Source: Phoma sp. XZ068 (lineage: Eukaryota > Ascomycota > Dothideomycetes > Pleosporales > Didymellaceae). Taken from it: a stretch of 64,000 nucleotides of DNA. Positions 46,792 to 58,541 of this stretch are shown here, in pieces. Numbering within the stretch: position 1 is the stretch's first letter; every line of letters begins with the position of its first letter. The position numbers were made by a program, and so were the translations under genes. Under the pieces are notes generated by a model that was given only the letters and a program-made list of their open reading frames with translations, had not been told where the DNA came from and made no database searches. The stretch is from contig RBKR01000025.1 in assembly GCA_004835665.1 (NCBI GenBank), forward strand, positions 806,001 through 870,000, read 5' to 3'.

Positions 46792-47162
46792 GGTTGAGTA
46801 ACGAATGGTGATGGCTTTTGATCGATGCTTGGCGACAAAGCCTCTCCGGCGGCTACTTCACGTATATCAGTCATATTGTTCAATTCCATGCCCAATTCGA
46901 CTTGCCCTTGACGAATTGGCTAAGGCCCAGATATCAATCGGCGCTCAGTATCACCAGCACCTCCGAACGTTGCTACCAAGTCTCTCGACCCATGTCAAAC
47001 CATAGATATCATCGAGGGTTGATAGCAAGCCTACCGTTCAACATCAATCACGCCCCCTACAACATCATACGTCGTGATCAGAATTTTTGTTTGAGAATCA
47101 AAGCTGCACTAGATTTAGGCACCAGCTCAGTTCCATGGCAAAAGATATCTTATATCAGCATT
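46792..47162. other. Convergent intergenic spacer
   Basis: These 371 bp lie between the 3' ends of the epimerase and the secreted membrane protein gene. No gene is seen. Confidence 0.5.
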
Positions 47163-48280
47163 TTAGCTGACTTGTCGTAATGGTATTGGCGTACTACCTG
47201 GTAACTCCGCATGATATCCAGGTTGCAGATGGCGCGGCTGCGCATCGTGCGGCAACTCTGAATGTTGTACGTGCATGTCTGTTTCGACAGCTGATGCTGG
47301 GGCCTTCTCTGTTACGTATGCGCTCCCGGGTAGACCTGGAGCATGATACTCTGGGCTGTAGCCCACTTTTCCATGCCTTTGCTGTTCCATGCTTCTGTTC
47401 CTTTTCTTGCTCATGAACAACCATAATGCCGCTGCGCCCAAGGCTATTCCTGCTACAGGCCCGATGACAATACCAGCTATCCACATCTTGCTTTGCTGCG
47501 CTGGTTCCGCTATGGTATTAACGCTTGTGTGCGTCGTCGTCGTCGTTGGAGGAGTTGCCGTGTTTGTTGCTGCTAGATTCGGTGTTAGCACCCTGGCGAT
47601 ATTTTCCATCTTGGGGCTATACCATTTGGTTGAGAAGACGCCAGAGCAAGAGACATAGTGGGCTGAAATGCTGTATATCCACTACTCTGCGCCACTACCG
47701 AACTGGCAGTGTCTACAGGTTCGTCAGTATACAACCGCTCGCTGCTGAAGCTTGAACACCCACTTGATTTAGTAGAAGTCGCACTAGTAAATCTCGATGC
47801 TTCTGCTGGAGCGGTGATGTTGAATCCAGCCGAAGAGATTTGTTCTCTGTTGTTTGCTGCCGTGCCGAAAGGTACAAAGCGAAATACCCATACCGGGCTT
47901 GCGACGAGTGCAGATGCATCTATATCGACATTCCATCGATAAGAAGAGGTTGCAACTACACTTACACCCGCTTGGGATGGTCTTAGTCGCTGTCGCACAT
48001 TCGTCAATGTAAAGCACTCACAAGCAATCTTGTAGGTGAAGTCGTAACTGCTAAAACTAGTGACCCAGAGATCCACCTTCCTGACATCGCACGACTTGCA
48101 ATAGGTTGCAAACCAGCTCTTCAGATTTGAATACCAACTAATCGTGTATGAAGTGCCTACTTGCGCGCTGGAGGTCCGGTCCGGTACTGTGGGGGCTGTC
48201 CAATCCTGCTGCACCGTCTGACATAGTATTAAAAACGGGAAAAAGGCAACTAGCAATATAAAACAAGAAAGAAATTTCAT
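47163..48280 (-). CDS. Secreted single-pass membrane protein of unknown function
   Basis: Predicted type I membrane protein of 338 aa from exons 48280-48022, 47970-47623 and 47572-47163. It has a signal peptide (MKFLSCFILLVAFFPFLILC), then an ectodomain with a beta-rich N-terminal part containing WTAPTVPDRTSSAQVGTSYT, a CKSC pair and VRKVDLWVTSFSSYDFTYKI, then a Ser/Thr-rich stalk. One transmembrane helix (MWIAGIVIGPVAGIALGAAA) precedes a basic KKRNR stop-transfer and a Pro/His-rich cytosolic tail. The pattern is common among Pezizomycotina hypothetical proteins. Intron 1 (51 nt) is in frame and stop-free; intron 2 (50 nt, GTATAG, branch GCTAAC, acceptor TCTAG) joins two frames and links the ectodomain to the helix. 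The function is unknown; a surface sensor or wall-associated role is only a guess. Confidence 0.75.
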
Positions 48281-49253
48281 TGCGTCCAGCAGGTTCAGCG
48301 CTGAGGCTGTTTGTATATCCTGTGATGCTCGCGACGAAAGTACACATACAAGACTGCGTGCTATATAGAAATGCTTTGCCTCGTAGCATCATCGCCCTCC
48401 TCCATCTACACAACGTTGGGCGGCTCTGGTCTTCTGAGCCACAATATTGCTCAGAGCGATTTGATCTTCAGGGTTTGAGGTGGCTGGTTCTGGGTTAGTT
48501 TGAATCCTCCAGGAGCGCAAAGCGCTTCCTATGATTATGTGAAGCTGACACTTCATGTGTATATGTACTTGTGCGGCGTACCGCAATCCCTTTGGCACAA
48601 AATACGGCTGCAGACTCGCTGCATACCTTTCTTAATATGTGATGGAAGGGTTAGTGTGTTGGTTGAGAAAATGGATGGCGCGAGAGTATTCCTTAGGATT
48701 ATCAGCCAGGGTCCTTCAGCGCTTATGTGTGGTCAAGCAAGGTATTGGGGATGCAACAACGAAGTCATACTACGAGCGAATTTGCTCCAGAAGCAGTCTA
48801 AGGCAGTGTTGAATCTTGATCGCCTGGATTGGAAGCTGTGCCTAAGAATGCGACGATCGACGAGCAAAACGCATCATTCGTGGAGGTTGGAACTTGTAGT
48901 GAGAAACAATTAAGCGCGGACCAAGAGATTGTCTTTCGGCTATCGCGTGACCGATACACGTTGGACATTGTTTCATTGGATAAGGTCTGGCATGGGTAGT
49001 TCCTGCCCCCGGCTTCGTAAGACTACAATATGTTTTGCCTTGCAAATTCCCTGGTTTTTCCCAGATTTGGCCATAGTTTAATGGCTTCCTGCAGTGCCTT
49101 CGCCGTATCACATGAAGGAGTGCGAGGCCCATTCACTCTCCATATTGCGGACCCAGGACCAGCGCCAGGCGGCTAAAACGGTACGCGCCGGATGAAAGAG
49201 GCTCTACTGTGCACTCCTAAACATCCTCAAGACCTGAAACTTTGCAATCACGA
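48281..49253. other. Divergent intergenic region
   Basis: These 973 bp lie between the starts of the secreted membrane protein (-) and the GH47 mannosidase (+). A 137-codon + ORF at 48500-48913 lacks any recognisable content. The region should carry both promoters. Confidence 0.5.
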
Positions 49254-51089
49254 ATGACCGCACTAAACCTCTCCACCACAGACATGTTTTTGAGAAAATG
49301 GCGATATCCACTTGTCTGTGCAACTGCCGGCATCTTCATCATCATCGTAACTACTCTTGCTACCCAATTTGCGCCTCTGAATCGCAGTTCTACACCGTCC
49401 GCGATTAATCATGGGGGATGCTATAAGTCAGCAAAACCACATTCGGGGATGACAGTGTGCTCCGAGACCACAGAGGACTCACATTATTGCCCAGTACTAC
49501 CGCCTAGTCCAGCGCTACAACCCGATACCCAAGGCCGTCTCGACTGGAGAGCAATCCCTATGCACCACCCGATTGATAACTTTATCCAGCTCCCTTCCGG
49601 GCAGGCTTTGCCAAAACAGTCCGTGCAGTCTTCCTTTCAAGTCCCATCTGCAGACGTCAAGGACGAAATGTCGAAACGTCAAGCAGCAGTTAAGGACACC
49701 TTCGAAAGAGGCTGGCAGTCGTACAAAAGTCGAGCATGGACTCAGGATGAGCTAGCTCCTATTTCCGGCAGCTCTAGAACCAGCTTTGGAGGATGGGGTG
49801 CAACACTGGTCGACAGCCTAGACACACTCTGGATTATGGATATGAAGACCGAGTTCGCAGAAGCTGTTGAGGCTGCCATAAACATCGATTTCAGCCCGAG
49901 TGGCTCTGGCGACGTCAACATGTTCGAGATCATCATACGGTACTTAGGGGGCTTCATTGGTGCTTACGATATATCCGGCTGTCATGATCTGCGTCTACTT
50001 AGAAAGGCTATGGAGGTCGCTGATATGGCGTACGCATCCTTTGATACACCGAACAGGATGCCCATCTCCAGATGGAACACGAAAAAAGCGGCAGCGGGAG
50101 AAGAGCAGATAGCAACGCAGTCAGGATTGATTGCGGAGCACTCATCAGCAGGATTGGAGTTTACTAGACTATCGCAACTCACCGGAGATATGCGTTACTT
50201 TGATGCCATATCAAGAGTGACGGATGTGCTTGACACTCAGCAAAATAGCACGAAGCTTCCTGGCATGTGGCCTGTCGTGGTGGACATGCAGAAACCGGAC
50301 TTGAAAAGAAACTCAGGATTTACTCTCGGTGCTATGGCTGATTCGACATATGAATACCTTCCTAAGATGTATCAGCTCTTGAAAGGAACGGGCACAACAG
50401 GGGCTCAATACCGCAAGATGTACGAGTATGCAATGAATACTGCGATAGAGCACACGTTATTCCGGCCCATGGTAAAGGACAGCGCTGACATATTGGTGGC
50501 GACTGGCAATAACGACGGAAAGAGAGACAACATTGGACAGCACTTGGCATGTTTCGCTGGAGGGATGCTAGCTCTCGGCGGGCAACTGTTTGACAATCAC
50601 ACACATCTTGACACTGGTCGCAGAATCACCGACGGGTGCGCATGGACGTACACAAATGCACCGAACGGCATTATGCCTGAGCTTTTCACGATGGAGGCCT
50701 GCCCGACATTAGCCGAATGCGATTATGTTCCCAAACCCGGCTCAGACTCTTCCAGTCCCTTCAGCAGCGTCTTGGACGGTCGATACATCCTCAGGCCTGA
50801 AACAATCGAATCCATCTTCTACATATATCGGATTACAGGCGAACGCCAGTACCAGGACATGGCATGGGATATATTCCAGGCTATTGAAGACAACACTCGG
50901 ACGGAATTTGCCAATGCTGCGATTCGAGACGTTATGAAAGTTCCTCCAGAGAAGGACGATAGTATGGAGAGTTTTTGGATGGCCGAAACACTCAAGTATT
51001 TCTATCTTATTTTTAGCGAGCCGAGTGTGGTCAGTTTGGATGAGTTTGTCTTCAATACTGAAGCGCATCCGTTTCGAATCCCTGTATAG
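49254..51089 (+). CDS. GH47 class I alpha-1,2-mannosidase, type II membrane
   Basis: Secretory-pathway mannosidase that trims alpha-1,2-mannose from N-glycans. Intron-free, 611 aa; the true ATG is at 49254 (an open TTG codon four residues upstream is ignored). A signal anchor spans about residues 20-40 (YPLVCATAGIFIIIVTTLAT). The catalytic barrel shows TFERGWQSYKSRAWTQDELA, GWGATLVDSLDTLWIMDM, SSAGLEFTRLSQLTGDMRYF, GAMADSTYEYLPKMYQLLKG, LACFAGGMLALGG and LRPETIESIFYIYRITGERQ. It ends in FNTEAHPFRIPV, whose Thr-Glu-Ala-His-Pro segment carries the calcium-binding threonine typical of GH47. All hallmark segments look intact, so activity is likely. The lack of introns contrasts with its neighbours. 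ER versus Golgi location cannot be decided from sequence. Confidence 0.93.
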   Translation: MTALNLSTTDMFLRKWRYPLVCATAGIFIIIVTTLATQFAPLNRSSTPSAINHGGCYKSAKPHSGMTVCSETTEDSHYCPVLPPSPALQPDTQGRLDWRAIPMHHPIDNFIQLPSGQALPKQSVQSSFQVPSADVKDEMSKRQAAVKDTFERGWQSYKSRAWTQDELAPISGSSRTSFGGWGATLVDSLDTLWIMDMKTEFAEAVEAAINIDFSPSGSGDVNMFEIIIRYLGGFIGAYDISGCHDLRLLRKAMEVADMAYASFDTPNRMPISRWNTKKAAAGEEQIATQSGLIAEHSSAGLEFTRLSQLTGDMRYFDAISRVTDVLDTQQNSTKLPGMWPVVVDMQKPDLKRNSGFTLGAMADSTYEYLPKMYQLLKGTGTTGAQYRKMYEYAMNTAIEHTLFRPMVKDSADILVATGNNDGKRDNIGQHLACFAGGMLALGGQLFDNHTHLDTGRRITDGCAWTYTNAPNGIMPELFTMEACPTLAECDYVPKPGSDSSSPFSSVLDGRYILRPETIESIFYIYRITGERQYQDMAWDIFQAIEDNTRTEFANAAIRDVMKVPPEKDDSMESFWMAETLKYFYLIFSEPSVVSLDEFVFNTEAHPFRIPV

Positions 51090-53279
51090 TTGCAGCTTCA
51101 GCGAAGGCGCCTTGCTTTCATATAGATCCGGCATGATAGAGCAAGGGCGAGGGATTCCATATTGACCTACTTGGTACCTGCCCTATAATGGCTAATCCCC
51201 ATATTGTCTTCCCTCAGTTTAAACAGCATACATGCTTCATACCCTCTTAAAGTAAACTATCTACAAGTAAAATCCTTAAAAGCACCAAAGTAAGTGATGG
51301 AGAGTTAGTATTCATTAAGGTTTAGTTAGCAAGCTGCAAGGTCATAATATCGCCACAAGTGCTACTAGTTTCAAACCAACAAGGTTTTTGCCGTCAGGAA
51401 AGGTAAATTATACCTGACTTTTGACTACTGCACCTCGTAACGTCGTTATAGCAGGCGTGCCGGAGCACTGAGTAACGCTGAACTTACCCATCAACGTCTC
51501 GCACACTTTCGTCACTCGCGCACAGGTCATGACATCTCCTCGGCATCGAATCTACATCACTTGCCCCCGAGCAATCCACATAGTCTGACCAAATGGAGCA
51601 AATATCAGTGAACCCCAGACGAACAGCTAAAGATCAGGACTATTCCGAGCTTCACAATAGTGCACCTGCTACCATTCGCTGCTACACCAACCACCGCTCT
51701 CACCAACCCTTTCATTCAGTCTCTCCATAAGCAGCATATTACCCATACTTCATTCGTACACCAGGCGAGTCCATCTCACATCGACCCCACAATATCGCAA
51801 AGCTCACGAGCTCTTGACTTACCATAAGTTATCAGTAAACGCAAGCAAGCAAACAAACCAACAAACCCAATCGTGAAAATGCGTATCGATCATTACTGCC
51901 TCATATTTTAACGTAGAAGATGGAACAGCCTATCAAGGATACCGAACGGCTGTAACCAAGGGGTCAAGACACAACTTTCGCATCCTTAACATCGACGTCA
52001 TTCTCCCTTTTATACCGAGCAGAATCCGTTCCTTTGGATATTCACACACTCATACAGAACTAAACAGGATGTGAGAAGCGTGTAGTTAGACATTGTGAGG
52101 TTATCGTTTCACCCGTCAGGTACGGCGGTTTCATCAATTCCATTTACACCACGTGTACAACCCAAACAAACAAACATGAATAAACTGCGTCTTTATGAGA
52201 AGTTGATACTTTAATAAGACGTTACTTTTACTATTTCTGTTATATCTGCACTTGCTTACGCTTAAAACTACGCGCACACACTCCCCATCACAGGTTCAAG
52301 TGCGTCTACGAACCCGTCGAACTAGCAGTACCATTATGAGAACTAACGCCGAAGCTGTGCAGAAGACATGAACAACAACACACACACAAATACTCGAAAG
52401 AAGTAGCCAAAGAAACATTCAAAATAAGGAACCGAACTAGAAAGAAAAAATCGAGGAAACGAAGAAGTGTCAGAAGCGCAAGACACCACACAAGCGCCTA
52501 CACAGACGCAGACATTGCCAAGACTGCCTGCGTACCATGATCCCCTCGAAACGGGAAACAGAGTGCGATCCCCCTCGATGTCGAAATGCGTGTTCTCTCG
52601 ACGCCGGCTGCCTAAAAGTCTGGGATGAAGTGAATGGAAGCAAGCAGCACACCCAAGCAACCCACACACAAACAAACACTCAAGTAAACAACCGAAGGAA
52701 AGCAAAGCGAAGAAGTAAAGTTGAAGTAAAAAATTCAAAATTATATAAAAACCACCTTACTTCTCTCGCACACGAACAGAAACAGAAATATAACAGAAAC
52801 AGAAGCAAATAACCAGGTAGGTAGTTCAGACACTATTTTGCGGTCCGGGTATCGTGTAGAAGAATCGGGACGGGTCCTTCTCTTCTTTCTTTCTTCTTTC
52901 GCTTTCTTCGCTTTCTTCCAACAGCTCTTCGCTTTCTCGTGCTCTTTGCGACGGAGCTGGCGGTCAGTCTGCGATCTCTTCGTGTGTAGAGGGATCACAA
53001 ACGCCAGATAATGCTGCACCAACGCTCTTTAACACTGCCTTAACACACGACCAAGGCTCAGCTAAAGCTTCACTATCGCTTAGCTAGAGCTTCGCTCGTT
53101 ACCAACGCAATCAAACCTCCACATCACCAGCTCAACACGGGTCCAGCAAAGCTCCAGCCAGCCCTCAAACGTCCCCCGATGAAAAGTATCGTACAGCTAG
53201 GAAAAAGGTCGTCGTGAGGTCATTAGTCGAAGAAACCAGTCTCCGGGCAGCATGCCATGCTACACCACACCACACCACA
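51090..53279. other. Intergenic, 2.2 kb, low-complexity
   Basis: This stretch lies between the 3' ends of the convergent GH47 and SHO1 genes. Much of 51830-52800 is A/C-rich on the + strand with imperfect CAAA and ACAC runs. A pyrimidine-rich (TTTCTTC)n-like stretch is at about 52880-52930 and a short (CACAC)n run at 53262-53280. The minus ORF at 52343-52738 is Phe/Cys/Val-rich because of this composition and is not credible. Probably long 3' UTRs. Confidence 0.5.
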
Positions 53280-54361
53280 CTACAGTAAGATCAAGTAATT
53301 GCTAGGCGCAATACCCGTCTCGCCATTCGGCTTCTTGGCCTGCCACCACCGCCCGCTGACGTCAGAAACCTCAAGAATGTCGTGTTTCTGGAAGGAAATC
53401 TCATTCGCGTCATCGGGGTTCGCTTCGTAGCTGTAGATGGCCTTGGCGCGGTAGGGGTACTCGATACCTTGGTCTGCGGGCTCGTCCTGGGTGGGTGTTT
53501 GGGCGTTCATGCCGGCGAAGGGCGGGGCGGCGCTGTTGCGGCCCTGGGCGCCTGCGGGGCCGCCGGGGTAGCCGGACACGGGGGACGAGGTTTCGAAGCC
53601 GTTGAGCTGGGCGGACGTGTACATTTGCGGCTGCTGGCTGTTGGAGATTTGGGTTTGCGGGCGGTTGGTGTAGCCGTTGGAGATGGGGCGGGAGGAGCGC
53701 GAGCCGGGGTGCTCTTTGTGCAGGGCGTACGAGTCGACAAAGGTGCGGTGGCGGGCGGCGGGCTGGGAGCCGTAGTAGAAGATCCAGACAATCTGGGGTG
53801 GTTAGTAAGCGTTCAACTAGAACGAATGGTAGAGAGCGTACGGCGATCATGGAGAGCAGGATGTAGCCTGCTGCTGCGGCCTCGAAGGGCGCGACGGGCG
53901 AGTAGACCAGCGAGTTGACCGAGGAGGTGGTGAAGACGAGGCCGGCGCCGAGGAAGCCGACAATCTGTGCTGTCAGTAACATTCATAGGCATTCGAACTT
54001 CGAGGCACGTACAGCGACATGGTAGGTCCGCTCGGCGTCGGACGCGACGGTGACAGTGACGCCGACGATGCAGAAGAACATGAAGACCAGGGTCCACCAT
54101 GCAAAGTTGGGGAAGCCGCCGTGGATGGCGGATATGATGCTGGAGACGAAGGCAATGATCCAGGCGAGCTGGCACGGTTAGCTCGCAGCCGCACTCACAC
54201 ACGTGCACACTCACAATGCCAATGGAGATGGTGGCCAGCGCAAAGGGGTCGCCGATGATGCGGCCAACGCTAAAGGACGAGGCGCGCTGGCTGTTGTAGC
54301 CGTTGCCGTATCCTGATTCCATTTTCGGAGTGGGCGAGCCGGTGGAGCCGTACGAGGGCAT
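53280..54361 (-). CDS. sho1: High-osmolarity sensor Sho1
   Basis: Plasma-membrane osmosensor that recruits the MAPKK Pbs2 through its SH3 domain in the HOG pathway. Exons 54361-54215, 54168-54013, 53964-53842 and 53792-53280 give 312 aa; introns are 46, 48 and 49 nt. The N-terminal cytosolic part contains SSFSVGRIIGDPFALATISI, followed by four hydrophobic spans (LAWIIAFVSSIISAIHGGF, FAWWTLVFMFFCIVGVTVTV, IVGFLGAGLVFTTSSVNSLV, AAAGYILLSMIAIVWIFYYG). A Gln/Ser/Pro-rich linker follows, then the SH3 domain at about residues 253-312: YRAKAIYSYEANPDDANEIS, FQKHDILEVSDVSGRWWQAK, ETGIAPSNYL. The DDANEISF and WW positions match fungal Sho1 SH3 domains. Intron positions coincide with boundaries between membrane spans. 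Confidence 0.96.
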
Positions 54362-54971
54362 GTAGCAGGCGGAGGGTGAGATTCAGGGATGCGGGCGCAC
54401 AGCGACGGGGCAGAAGGAGCGGCGGCGGAGGGCGTGGGGAGCGAGGGCGTGGTGAGAGAGCGAGGGTGGCGAGGCGTCGAGCGAGTCCAGCTACGGGTCG
54501 ATGTCCAGCAACGGTGCAAGCGGGCGCGAGGGGAGCGGCGCTGCTATGTACGGCCGGGTGCGCAGACAGTGCGCGGCGCAATACGAGGCTGCGGCTGGGA
54601 CGGCGGGCGCGGCACGGAGGGCCAGTGGCCAGCGACGAGGGCAGAGGGTTGTTGCGGCGGCTGCAGAGTCGGTGAGGCTTGGGGGGCTGCGTGCGAGTCG
54701 AGGGCCGTGGGAGTGTTGGCTGCGAGGGAGCGCGGCGTGCTGGCAGCGCGCTGGAGGTGCTGGGTTTCAGGACGGGCGCAGTGCCGCCGGGCGATTGGCT
54801 CTCTTCGGGCTGCCCGTAAGGCTGGGGGAGCAGACCCACTTGGATGATTAGACCGGCCCGCCCAACGGCCTAGAAGGGACGCGCGTGTTAAATTTGGATT
54901 GGCGATGCGCCTGCACCACCTTCCATCAGCAATTCCCGGCTGAACTGCCTTGCGAAGATGCTTTGCAGGTT

Positions 54972-55017
54972 ATGCCAGAATATGCTTTCAGAATATGCCA
55001 GGATATGCTTTCAGAAT
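54972..55017. repeat. Tandem duplication of a 23-bp unit
   Basis: Two adjacent 23-bp units (54972-54994 and 54995-55017) begin ATGCCAG/GATATGCTTTC-like and differ at one base (A/G at the eighth position). A partial third copy (ATATGCTTT) follows at about 55016-55024. Confidence 0.85.
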
Positions 55018-55759
55018 ATGCTTTGGCAGGACATGTCAAATCTTCAAGACAAACACAGGTCAAACCAGCCATGCCTAGTGCTATGCAGACAGACATCCTG
55101 AAGCTGGCTTGTCTCAAATGCCCCCCCGGCACACCGCTCGCCGTCAACCACTCAACACATCCAGCCCTCGCTCAAATTCTTCCTCACCACGTTCAACAAT
55201 CCCATCCCCCATGCATGTCACTGCAGGTACACCACCTCCAGGCACGTGTGTGCGCCCGGAAGCCGATCAGTTCTGGCCAGCACCCCTGTCTCACACGTTT
55301 CAGGCCCGTCAAGCCTCGTCTGCAACGCTGCTGAAACGCCGTAGACACGGGTTCCCCTCCAACCGCGCTGCAAAATGTTCATGTTGAAGTCACCACCCCG
55401 TCATGAGCGCTGTCTGTGTGTGAGGCTGTGCAGCTGTGATACTTTTGATTGTCGTGCTGGCCAATCATGGTCGAGTCGAGGGAACGGTGGGCGTGGGAAA
55501 CTGCTTCAGGGAACGACAGATGTAGGGGTCGATGATGCTAGACGTCATAACGGCTGTCATTGCCGAGATTATGGCTCTCTATTGCTGGTCCTTAATCAGT
55601 TCGTCCACTTTATGGGAGATGGATGACTTCATCGTTATATTCTGTCAAGCCTTTGCTGTTCAGGTACCATAATGTTGCATGCTGTGAAGTATTCGCTCTA
55701 TCTGCGGGTATCATATGTTCGTCTCTTACGATGCTCTGCACTATCCCATAGCTCAATGG

Positions 55760-55962
55760 AATCCAGTTCGCTCACTCCCCAGCTCACTGCACTCCAGTTG
55801 CTCTGCACTCCAGTTGCTCTGCACTCTCCAGCTTACACTCTCCAGCTCATTGCACTCTCCAATTCTCTTGCACTCTAGTTCGCTTGCACTCTCCATCTCA
55901 CCACACTGTAGCTCACTGTCCTCTCCAGCTCACCACACTGTAGCTCACTGTCTCTAGCTCAC
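55760..55962. repeat. Degenerate minisatellite, CACTCTCCAGCTCA-like units
   Basis: Repeated variants of CACTCTCCAGCTCA, GCACTCCAGTTGCTCT and CACCACACTGTAGCTCACTG run for about 200 bp immediately 3' of the RO10 stop codon at 55988. The strand composition is strongly pyrimidine-skewed on +. The repeat probably lies in the transcribed 3' region of that gene. Confidence 0.85.
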
Positions 55963-55987
55963 GGCCACTCACAAATAATCTCCCCTC

Positions 55988-56651
55988 TCAAATCTCATCA
56001 CCCTCACTGCCCTCCCCCTCGGCCCGCCTCGCCTCCTCCCTCTGCAGCGCCCGGTAGCTCTTCACAAGCCTCTCCTGATGCCCAGCCCAGACCTTGCCTG
56101 CCGCGACCCAATGCACCTGCTTGTTCCTCTGCACCAACAGCCCACTCCGTCTCCGCAGCTCGGCAATCTTGAGTGCCTGCTGCAGATGCCGCTGCTCTGC
56201 TTCTGCAATGCGCGGGCGCAGCTTGGCCAGCTTGACGAAGCCGTCGGTGGAGGGGATCTGCTGGTCGTCGAGGGCCTTGAGCTGCGAGGCGGTGGTTGCG
56301 AATGAAGTGGCGCGCTCGACAACTAGGAGAGACTTCTGGGATGTGGAGAGCGGATTGGCGTGTGTGGTCGATTCCTGGGGGGTGAGGACGTCTTTGTGTT
56401 TGGTCACTGTACAATCAGCTTCAATCCATAGCCAGCAGACTATCATGCATACACAGCTCGTTCACATTATCCAACAACGCCGTCTTGCCGGCCAGCTGCT
56501 GCAGCGACTGCTCGATCCTGCTAATGCGGTCGGGAATCGTCTGCGGCTTCGACTCGCCCTGCTGTGGCGCGTCCAGCAGATAGGCCAGGCGCTCCAGCCG
56601 CGACTCCAGCAGTGCATACGTGAACAGCACCGCCTCGTCGTACTCGTCCAT
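55988..56651 (-). CDS. RO10-like dynactin subunit (p22-24 / DCTN3 type)
   Basis: Small coiled-coil protein resembling fungal RO10, the p24 subunit of the dynactin shoulder needed for dynein-driven nuclear distribution in hyphae. Exons 56651-56453 and 56406-55988 give 205 aa; the intron is 46 nt with donor GTATGC and acceptor TACAG. The N-terminus is DEAVLFTYALLESRLERLAY followed by LL, typical of the family. Helical, heptad-like stretches follow (IPDRISRIEQSLQQLAGKTA; KLRPRIAEAEQRHLQQALKI), then the conserved-looking AELRRRSGLLVQRNKQVHWV. The end is acidic (EEARRAEGEGSEGDEI). Start codons of this gene and the transporter at 56878 are 226 bp apart. Coiled-coil families are hard to assign by eye, so orthology is moderately secure. 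Confidence 0.72.
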
Positions 56652-56877
56652 GGTGGGTGTGCGTGCTCAGCTAGGCATGTGAAGGCGGCGCGCGGCTATC
56701 CAGCGCGTGGCCCACTTGGCTCGGATCCCGTTCCGAGGGCGCAACGTCAGCGAGACCGGGGATTTCGACATCGCCGTGACCGTACCATCACCTGCTTCAC
56801 TCGCCTGGCCTGCTTCGCGGTCGCACTGCCGCCTACTGCATGATTGTGCGACGACGAGCGCAGTACTGACGGAGAGC
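56652..56877. promoter_or_regulatory. Short divergent promoter (RO10-like / AVT)
   Basis: Only 226 bp separate the two divergent ATGs, so the promoters must overlap or be shared. No specific site is recognised. Confidence 0.5.
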
Positions 56878-58509
56878 ATGGCCAACTACTCCGCCATCGC
56901 ATCCGAGCCCTTCGACGACGCCATGTCCGCGAGCACCGGATCGCTGCGCGGGAGACGGTAGGCATACGACGACGACGTGCACGCAGTGGCTAACACACAC
57001 AGGCGTGGGCGAGGCAAGCAAGATGCCGGCCACCAGGGGCAGGCGTCCTGGATCTCCAGCGTTATCAACCTGGCCAACACCAGTGCGGATCCCCGGATCC
57101 GACTATGAAGACTCCACTGACGACGACAGTCCTCGGCGCGGGCCTGCTCGCCATGCCCTCTGCCCTCTCCAAGATGGGCATCTTCCTCGGCATCTTCGTC
57201 ATCGCCTGGGCCGGCTTCACCGCTGGCTTCGGCCTCTACCTGCAGACTCGCTGCGCGCGATACATCGACCGCGGCCATGTCTCGTTTGCCGCCCTCTCCC
57301 AGCTCACCTACCCGAACGCCTCCATTCTTTTCGATGCGGCTATTGCGATCAAGTGCTTTGGCGTGGCAGTGAGCTACCTGATCATCATCGGCGACCTGAT
57401 GCCCGGCGTCGTCGTGGGCTTCGTGCCCGGCGCCGAGGACACCACTTTCCTCCTCGACCGGCAGTTCTGGATCACGGCATTCATGTATGTGCAGTCCCCT
57501 GTGTCCCCTTGTTTTATGCTAACCCGCCAGGCTCATCGTCATCCCCCTGTCGTTCCTCCGCCGCCTAGACTCGCTCAAATACACCTCAGTAATCGCCCTC
57601 TTCTCCATCGCCTACCTCGTTATCCTCGTGGTAGCACACTATATCAAAGGCGACACCATTGCCTCGCGTGGGCCGGTGCGAGTCTTCGAATGGGCCGGCC
57701 CTGTCAGCGCCCTGGCCGCCTTCCCAGTCATCGTCTTTGCATACACGTGCCACCAGAACATGTTCTCCATCCTCAACGAAATCGCAAACAACTCGCACTT
57801 CCGCACCACCACCGTCATCTTCGCCTCCATCGGCGGCGCCTGCGCCCTCTACATCCTCACCGGCATCACCGGCTACCTCAGCTACGGCGACAACATCACC
57901 GGCAACATCATCTCCATGTACCCCACCGCCGCCGCCGCAACCATCGGCCGCTTCGCCATCGTCATCCTCGTCATGTTCTCCTACCCCCTCCAAATCCACC
58001 CCTGCCGCGCCAGCATCGACGCATGCGCGAAATGGCGTCCATGCCGCCGCTCCCCTAGCCGTGACTCCAGCCCGACCCGGCACTCCCTCGTCGGCAACGC
58101 CGCCTCCAAACCCTCTGCCGAAATGACCGACCTGCGCTTCGCCATCGTAACTACCTGCCTCATCGTCGCATCCTTCATCACCGCCATGACCGTCTCCAGC
58201 CTTTCCCTCGTCCTCTCCTACGTCGGCTCCACAGGCAGCACAACGATATCATTCATCCTGCCAGGCCTCTTCTACTACAAGATTTCCGACCCAGACTCTG
58301 CGCACCACCAGCGGCTCGTCAAGGACGAAGACGACGAGAGCGAGTTTGTAGCCGGCGTGGAAGGCGGTGCGAGTCGCGAAGGGAATGATAATAGGGATTG
58401 GCGGAGGGGACTGTTGAGGAGTGCGGCGTTGGGTCTTGCGTGTTATGGCGTGTGCGTTATGGTTACGTGTTTGGGTATTAATCTTGTTTTTGGGGCGAGT
58501 GGGCATTGA
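56878..58509 (+). CDS. Vacuolar amino-acid transporter, AVT5/6/7-like (AAAP family)
   Basis: Multi-span amino acid/proton transporter of the AAAP (Aa_trans) family; yeast relatives export or import amino acids at the vacuole. Exons 56878-56957, 57003-57082, 57130-57484 and 57531-58509 give 497 aa; introns are 45, 47 and 46 nt. The cytosolic N-terminus leads to the family opening SWISSVINLANTILGAGLLA, then MPSALSKMGIFLG. Further spans include CFGVAVSYLIIIGDLMPGVV, FPVIVFAYTCHQNMFSILNE, GGACALYILTGITGYLSYGD and MFSYPLQIHPCRASID, all typical. An acidic loop (DEDDESEFVAGVEGG) sits before the final span. Introns 1 and 2 restore the ASWISSVINL reading; without them translation would have to start in the membrane core. 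Substrate and direction are not readable. Confidence 0.9.
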
Positions 58510-58518
58510 TTAGCTCTG

Positions 58519-58541
58519 TCTCTCTCTCTCTCTCTCTCTCT
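58519..58541 (+). repeat. (TC)n microsatellite
   Basis: Uninterrupted TC dinucleotides over about 22 bp directly after the transporter stop codon at 58507-58509, followed by T-rich sequence. Confidence 0.9.

Larger units (their letters stand above)
54362..55987. other. Intergenic, SHO1 upstream region and RO10 3' side
   Basis: The first 500 bp are GC-rich (SHO1 leader or promoter), where long overlapping ORFs arise from composition alone. A 23-bp tandem duplication is at 54972-55017. A degenerate minisatellite (about 55760-55962) lies just beyond the RO10 stop codon. No gene is supported. Confidence 0.5.

Noticed and set aside
52343..52738. 131-codon Phe/Cys/Val-rich minus-strand ORF
   Set aside because: It arises from A/C-rich low-complexity sequence on the + strand and lies in the probable 3' regions of two convergent genes.
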